Source: Caprella mutica (Eukaryota > Arthropoda > Malacostraca > Amphipoda > Caprellidae). From it: a stretch of 64,000 bases of DNA. The notes under the pieces are model-generated. The model did no database searches and was not told the origin of the DNA. It saw nothing but the letters and a program-made list of their open reading frames with translations. Each line of letters starts with the position of its first letter. Positions within the stretch are counted from its first letter, which is position 1. The translations under genes were made by a program, and so were the position numbers. This document shows, piece by piece, positions 60,868 through 64,000 of this stretch. The DNA is taken from assembly GCA_947561585.1 (NCBI GenBank), contig CANNZV010002626.1:26266-90265 (forward strand), written 5' to 3'.

Positions 60868-60963
60868 AGAGTAAGCACTTCAGTTCTCGGTCAGTGTACC
60901 TAGGCCCTATAAGGTGTACTTTGCTGACTAGGACCTTGGCACCGAATTACGGTAGCTTACTCC
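60868..60963. other. Imperfect ~96-bp hairpin, GC-richer than surroundings
   Basis: AGAGTAAGC at the left and GCTTACTCC at the right pair, with further pairing (TCGGT with ACCGA; CCTAG with CTAGG). Could be a small MITE or a structured RNA; no promoter recognised. Confidence 0.45.
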
Positions 60964-61256
60964 TGTCTTTTTGTGCTCATTTCTCCCTCGATAGAAAAAG
61001 TTTACTCCTTGTGATTCATTCTACGAGAACAATCTCGAACCTCTAGCAGAGGGGGGGGGGGGAAAGTTAGACAGTGTGTAGAGTTGTTTGCCTAACAACT
61101 GTCACAGATGTAGGGTATGTTCTAAATTACCGGACAATTTGGTTCATGTGAAAAATATATACTAATAATATTTTTTCATTTATGATCGATGATGTGGAAC
61201 AGTTCGATAACCTTTTAATCAATGAAGAATGCTGAGACAAAAGTGATTGAATCCCT

Positions 61257-61290
61257 AAAAAAAAAAAAGAAAAAAAAAAAAAAAAAAAAA
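61257..61290. repeat. A-rich homopolymer run
   Basis: Over 30 bases of A with a single G. No retroposon body identified upstream. Confidence 0.9.
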
Positions 61291-62126
61291 TTATGATTAT
61301 TGTGTTCAAAGCAATATGGAGACAATTTAGAAATTATTGATCTATATTTCACAGAAAAAAAATCAAATTTAATTTTTTTCAATATTCCTGATTTTTTTTA
61401 ATATGAGCTACGATTTTTGAATATTGATAAGCTATGATTTCAAATAAAAGTTGAAAGATATAGAGAAGAAAATTAATTCAGTTTTTGAAAACGAGTTTAA
61501 CTTATATTAATAAAGTTCAAAAATTTTGATGAAATATATTTTGCCAAAGAAACCTTTTAACCAAGAGAGAAATGAAATGAAAGTTAGAAAATTCGAACAA
61601 ATTTTAAGTGATGTCCATTAAATTTATAAAATATTTTTTTCATTTTTCTCCTACCCAACTGACGTTAGAAATATAACACTATCGCCGCTTTCAAATTTAT
61701 AAACGAGAAGTTCATAGATACATTACAATATAATATATATTGTTTTCATACAAGTAATAAAATATAAATTATTTATTCATGTATTTACGTATCATTAGAG
61801 TATTTTTTTATATTATTCGTGTTAGTTTGCAATGACTAACAGGACAATCAATTGTCGAGGTGTCCCTTCAAATAGTCAGATTTATACACCAAGTAGTGAG
61901 AAAACATGAAAATTGATTAGACACATGGATGGTATATTACACAATCTAATCAAATATGCAAAAGACTAATAAACTTTAAATAGTCATGACTCCTTAAAAT
62001 TGTCAGATATTTTTTACGAGTATCATATACCGTTTGTCTTAGGTCAGTTTGATAAAGTTATACCAGTTAGTTATCTCCTATCGAATTGAATAAGACTGTT
62101 GGAATATCATCTAAGATACAGTCCTA

Positions 62127-63071
62127 CAGGGTGGGCTAGAAGAGATGCACATTTGCTATAGCTATCAATTTTATGGACACTGATAAAAGTTCAATAATAA
62201 TTACATAAATAATTCATGTAACGATTATCCCTGACTTTACTTTTACTGGAATATATTTAACTGAATAAATTCAATTTTAATTTTGTTATTGAAATCATTT
62301 ATTCAACGGGATCATATCAGAATAATTTAAGATCCATTCCACCAGCTAATCCTCAGCGTATTTAGTATGACGAACAAACAGATGTTGCTCTTATTATAGT
62401 ACAGTTTATCAATTTTACTGGGTAGTATGAATATTGACCTAATGACATTCTTTCAAAAACTTACACTCTGTATTTTAAGAACCATCATCCTAGCGTGTGT
62501 GTTTGAAATCCTAATGTTAAATATTTCCATCCATGTTTTATGGCCTAATAAAATTAGATTGTAAGTACGATACAGATATCCTTGCAGATGTTTTCTCCCC
62601 ACACGACCGTTGTTGAAAGGATAGTTCAAGTTTTTTCCCTCCTTATGTCCCTGCCATAACAGCCAATTAGTTGAGGTCAGCCTTCAACTTTCAGCACTCT
62701 GTTTATTAGTTCTACTTCGATAAGAACCATCAGAACTGTAATGGAGGAGTGCCACTCCATCACTCCTAACTACGATGAAAGAATACTCACAATAAACATA
62801 AAGGTTAAAATAGTGTAAAGTATTGGCACTCCCGATTATATTTATTTAGGTACAGAGAAAGAGTACAGAGAAAGTGTAGCTTGTCTTTACCCACATGTGC
62901 ATGGACTCTCGTTATTTTTTTACTATAGAGATCTTTGTACTGTTTGTGCCAAACCGGATACCCGAAAGTGAACATGGTCACTTAAATAATACTTTTTGCG
63001 AAATTTTTTTATCTGTTTTAAGTTTGAGTTACAAAGATATTTAATTAATTGAAGTGTTCTGACCCACCCTG
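62127..63071. mobile_element. Degenerate Tc1/mariner-type element, TA-flanked
   Basis: Ends CAGGGTGGGCTAGAA (62127) and TTCTGACCCACCCTG (63071) are near-inverse; TA lies outside both (62125-62126 and 63072-63073). Size 945 bp. No recognisable transposase motif in the interior; probably decayed or non-autonomous. Confidence 0.75.
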
Positions 63072-63073
63072 TA

Positions 63074-64000
63074 TTTCAACTCGGGTAATATTTTATTAAT
63101 TTATAAAGATAGTAACTGCAATTTTGAAATCATTTGAAAATAATGTTGGCTATAAAGAAAGTACTAAGATATTACAATAATATTCCAATATATTGACTGG
63201 AAAAATATGATAAAAAATTAATAGACTATCTAATTACAGAGTCAGAAAAAGATTTAACGTATACGTAATTGTAAAAGATTTCTATAATTAAAATAAATAT
63301 CTAAAAATAGATTTAAGAATGACAATTTTTTGTTAGTCAATATGTTACATGCTAAAAGTGTTACAAAAATGAAAAAATAGAATCCAAAGAAGCTGTTCTA
63401 AGTGTTGAGTTTCTGGTGGCTTAGTCGTAAAGTGATAAGTATAGAGATATACTTCATTATAATATAATCTTTAAATGTTTATGTTTATATAGAACATTGC
63501 CCTCCTTCACAATACCCCCCTCGTGTAACTTTAGTGCAGTAAAGCAATCACCCTAAGTGTGTAGTGTGACCTTACCTATACGTACCCCCTAGGTCACACA
63601 CAGCGTATTTAAGGGTCCATAAATAGTGAATTTATGTTATTCCTGATACCTGACGAAATTGCGTATGTCGAGCAAAACTCTATCCTACTTTAGAAAGGAA
63701 ACTTCTAACCAGTTTTTTGGATAGTTGCCTGAGCTTTTAAATACTTGTATATTTGGTATTTAATACTACGCATATATGGACATATGCCCGGCAGAATACT
63801 TAGAGTATATATTCTATATGATGTAGGTGTGCCTTTGACACTGTATGAACTCACATAATGAATATATACGTCACGCGAAAAAGACGTATTGAGGTGATAA
63901 AATAATATATATGACGTTAAAATTATGTGTTACCTTGTTTTATTTACACTTTATCTTTTTAATATATAAACACTATATACTCTGTTTTCTAAGGATTTTA
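63074..64000. other. No gene seen
   Basis: AT-rich end of the window. Confidence 0.5.

Larger units (their letters stand above)
58871..62126. other. No gene seen
   Basis: About 3.2 kb of AT-rich DNA. It contains the hairpin at 60868-60963, a G-run at about 61050 and an A-run at about 61258-61290. Confidence 0.45.

Overview
The window looks like insect nuclear DNA. It is AT-rich, gene-poor, full of transposon remains, and carries a head-to-tail cluster of intron-containing Tweedle (DUF243) cuticular-protein genes. Tweedle genes are an insect family, so 'insect' is well supported. I cannot name the order; a hemipteran is only a guess from the repeat style.

Genes: four Tweedle genes lie on the minus strand at about 9.3-11.1 kb, 14.7-15.5 kb, 17.0-20.0 kb and 43.6-48.3 kb. 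All carry the Tweedle blocks (KT.VYVL or KTLVFVL, EVFY/EVFF, NP.LPGGI/V.LQ/RTAL). In three of them I can place a first coding exon of exactly four codons, and in all four exon 2 adds 11 residues up to the predicted signal cleavage site. The products should be secreted and laid down in cuticle. They differ strongly outside the domain: one is Gly-rich, one has a long Ser/Gln/Asn-rich tail, one is short and divergent with extra introns, and one has a Gly/Tyr-rich end.

Transposons: 1.8-8.3 kb is a nested graveyard. A minus-strand non-LTR retrotransposon (endonuclease and reverse transcriptase remains) is split by a DD37D Tc1/mariner element with TA duplication (4388-5708) and by a 5'-truncated DD41D mariner-like element (6243-7573). 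Another mariner fossil sits at 1.8-2.4 kb, a third mariner-like copy at 55.9-57.1 kb, a hAT transposase fragment at 58.0-58.7 kb, and MITE-like inverted repeats at 25.2, 32.6, 42.2, 49.9-50.9 and 62.1-63.1 kb.

Most unusual is a recurrent class of fold-back elements: at least seven loci in six or more sequence-unrelated families. Their arms are short tandem repeats (about 12-30 bp units) in inverted, sometimes also direct, orientation: 0.86-1.8, 12.8-13.2, 21.2-21.9, 24.7-24.9, 33.3-34.2, 38.9-39.4, 46.3-46.7, 51.9-52.1 and 55.2-57.5 kb. Two show plausible target duplications, one a perfect 10 bp.

Satellites: a 2.9-kb array of 28-bp units built from four heptamers (29.46-32.38 kb), a 1.8-kb array of 27-bp units open in three frames (36.17-37.98 kb), and smaller arrays at 21.0, 39.4, 51.0 and 54.2 kb. 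Long stretches between these show no gene I can support.
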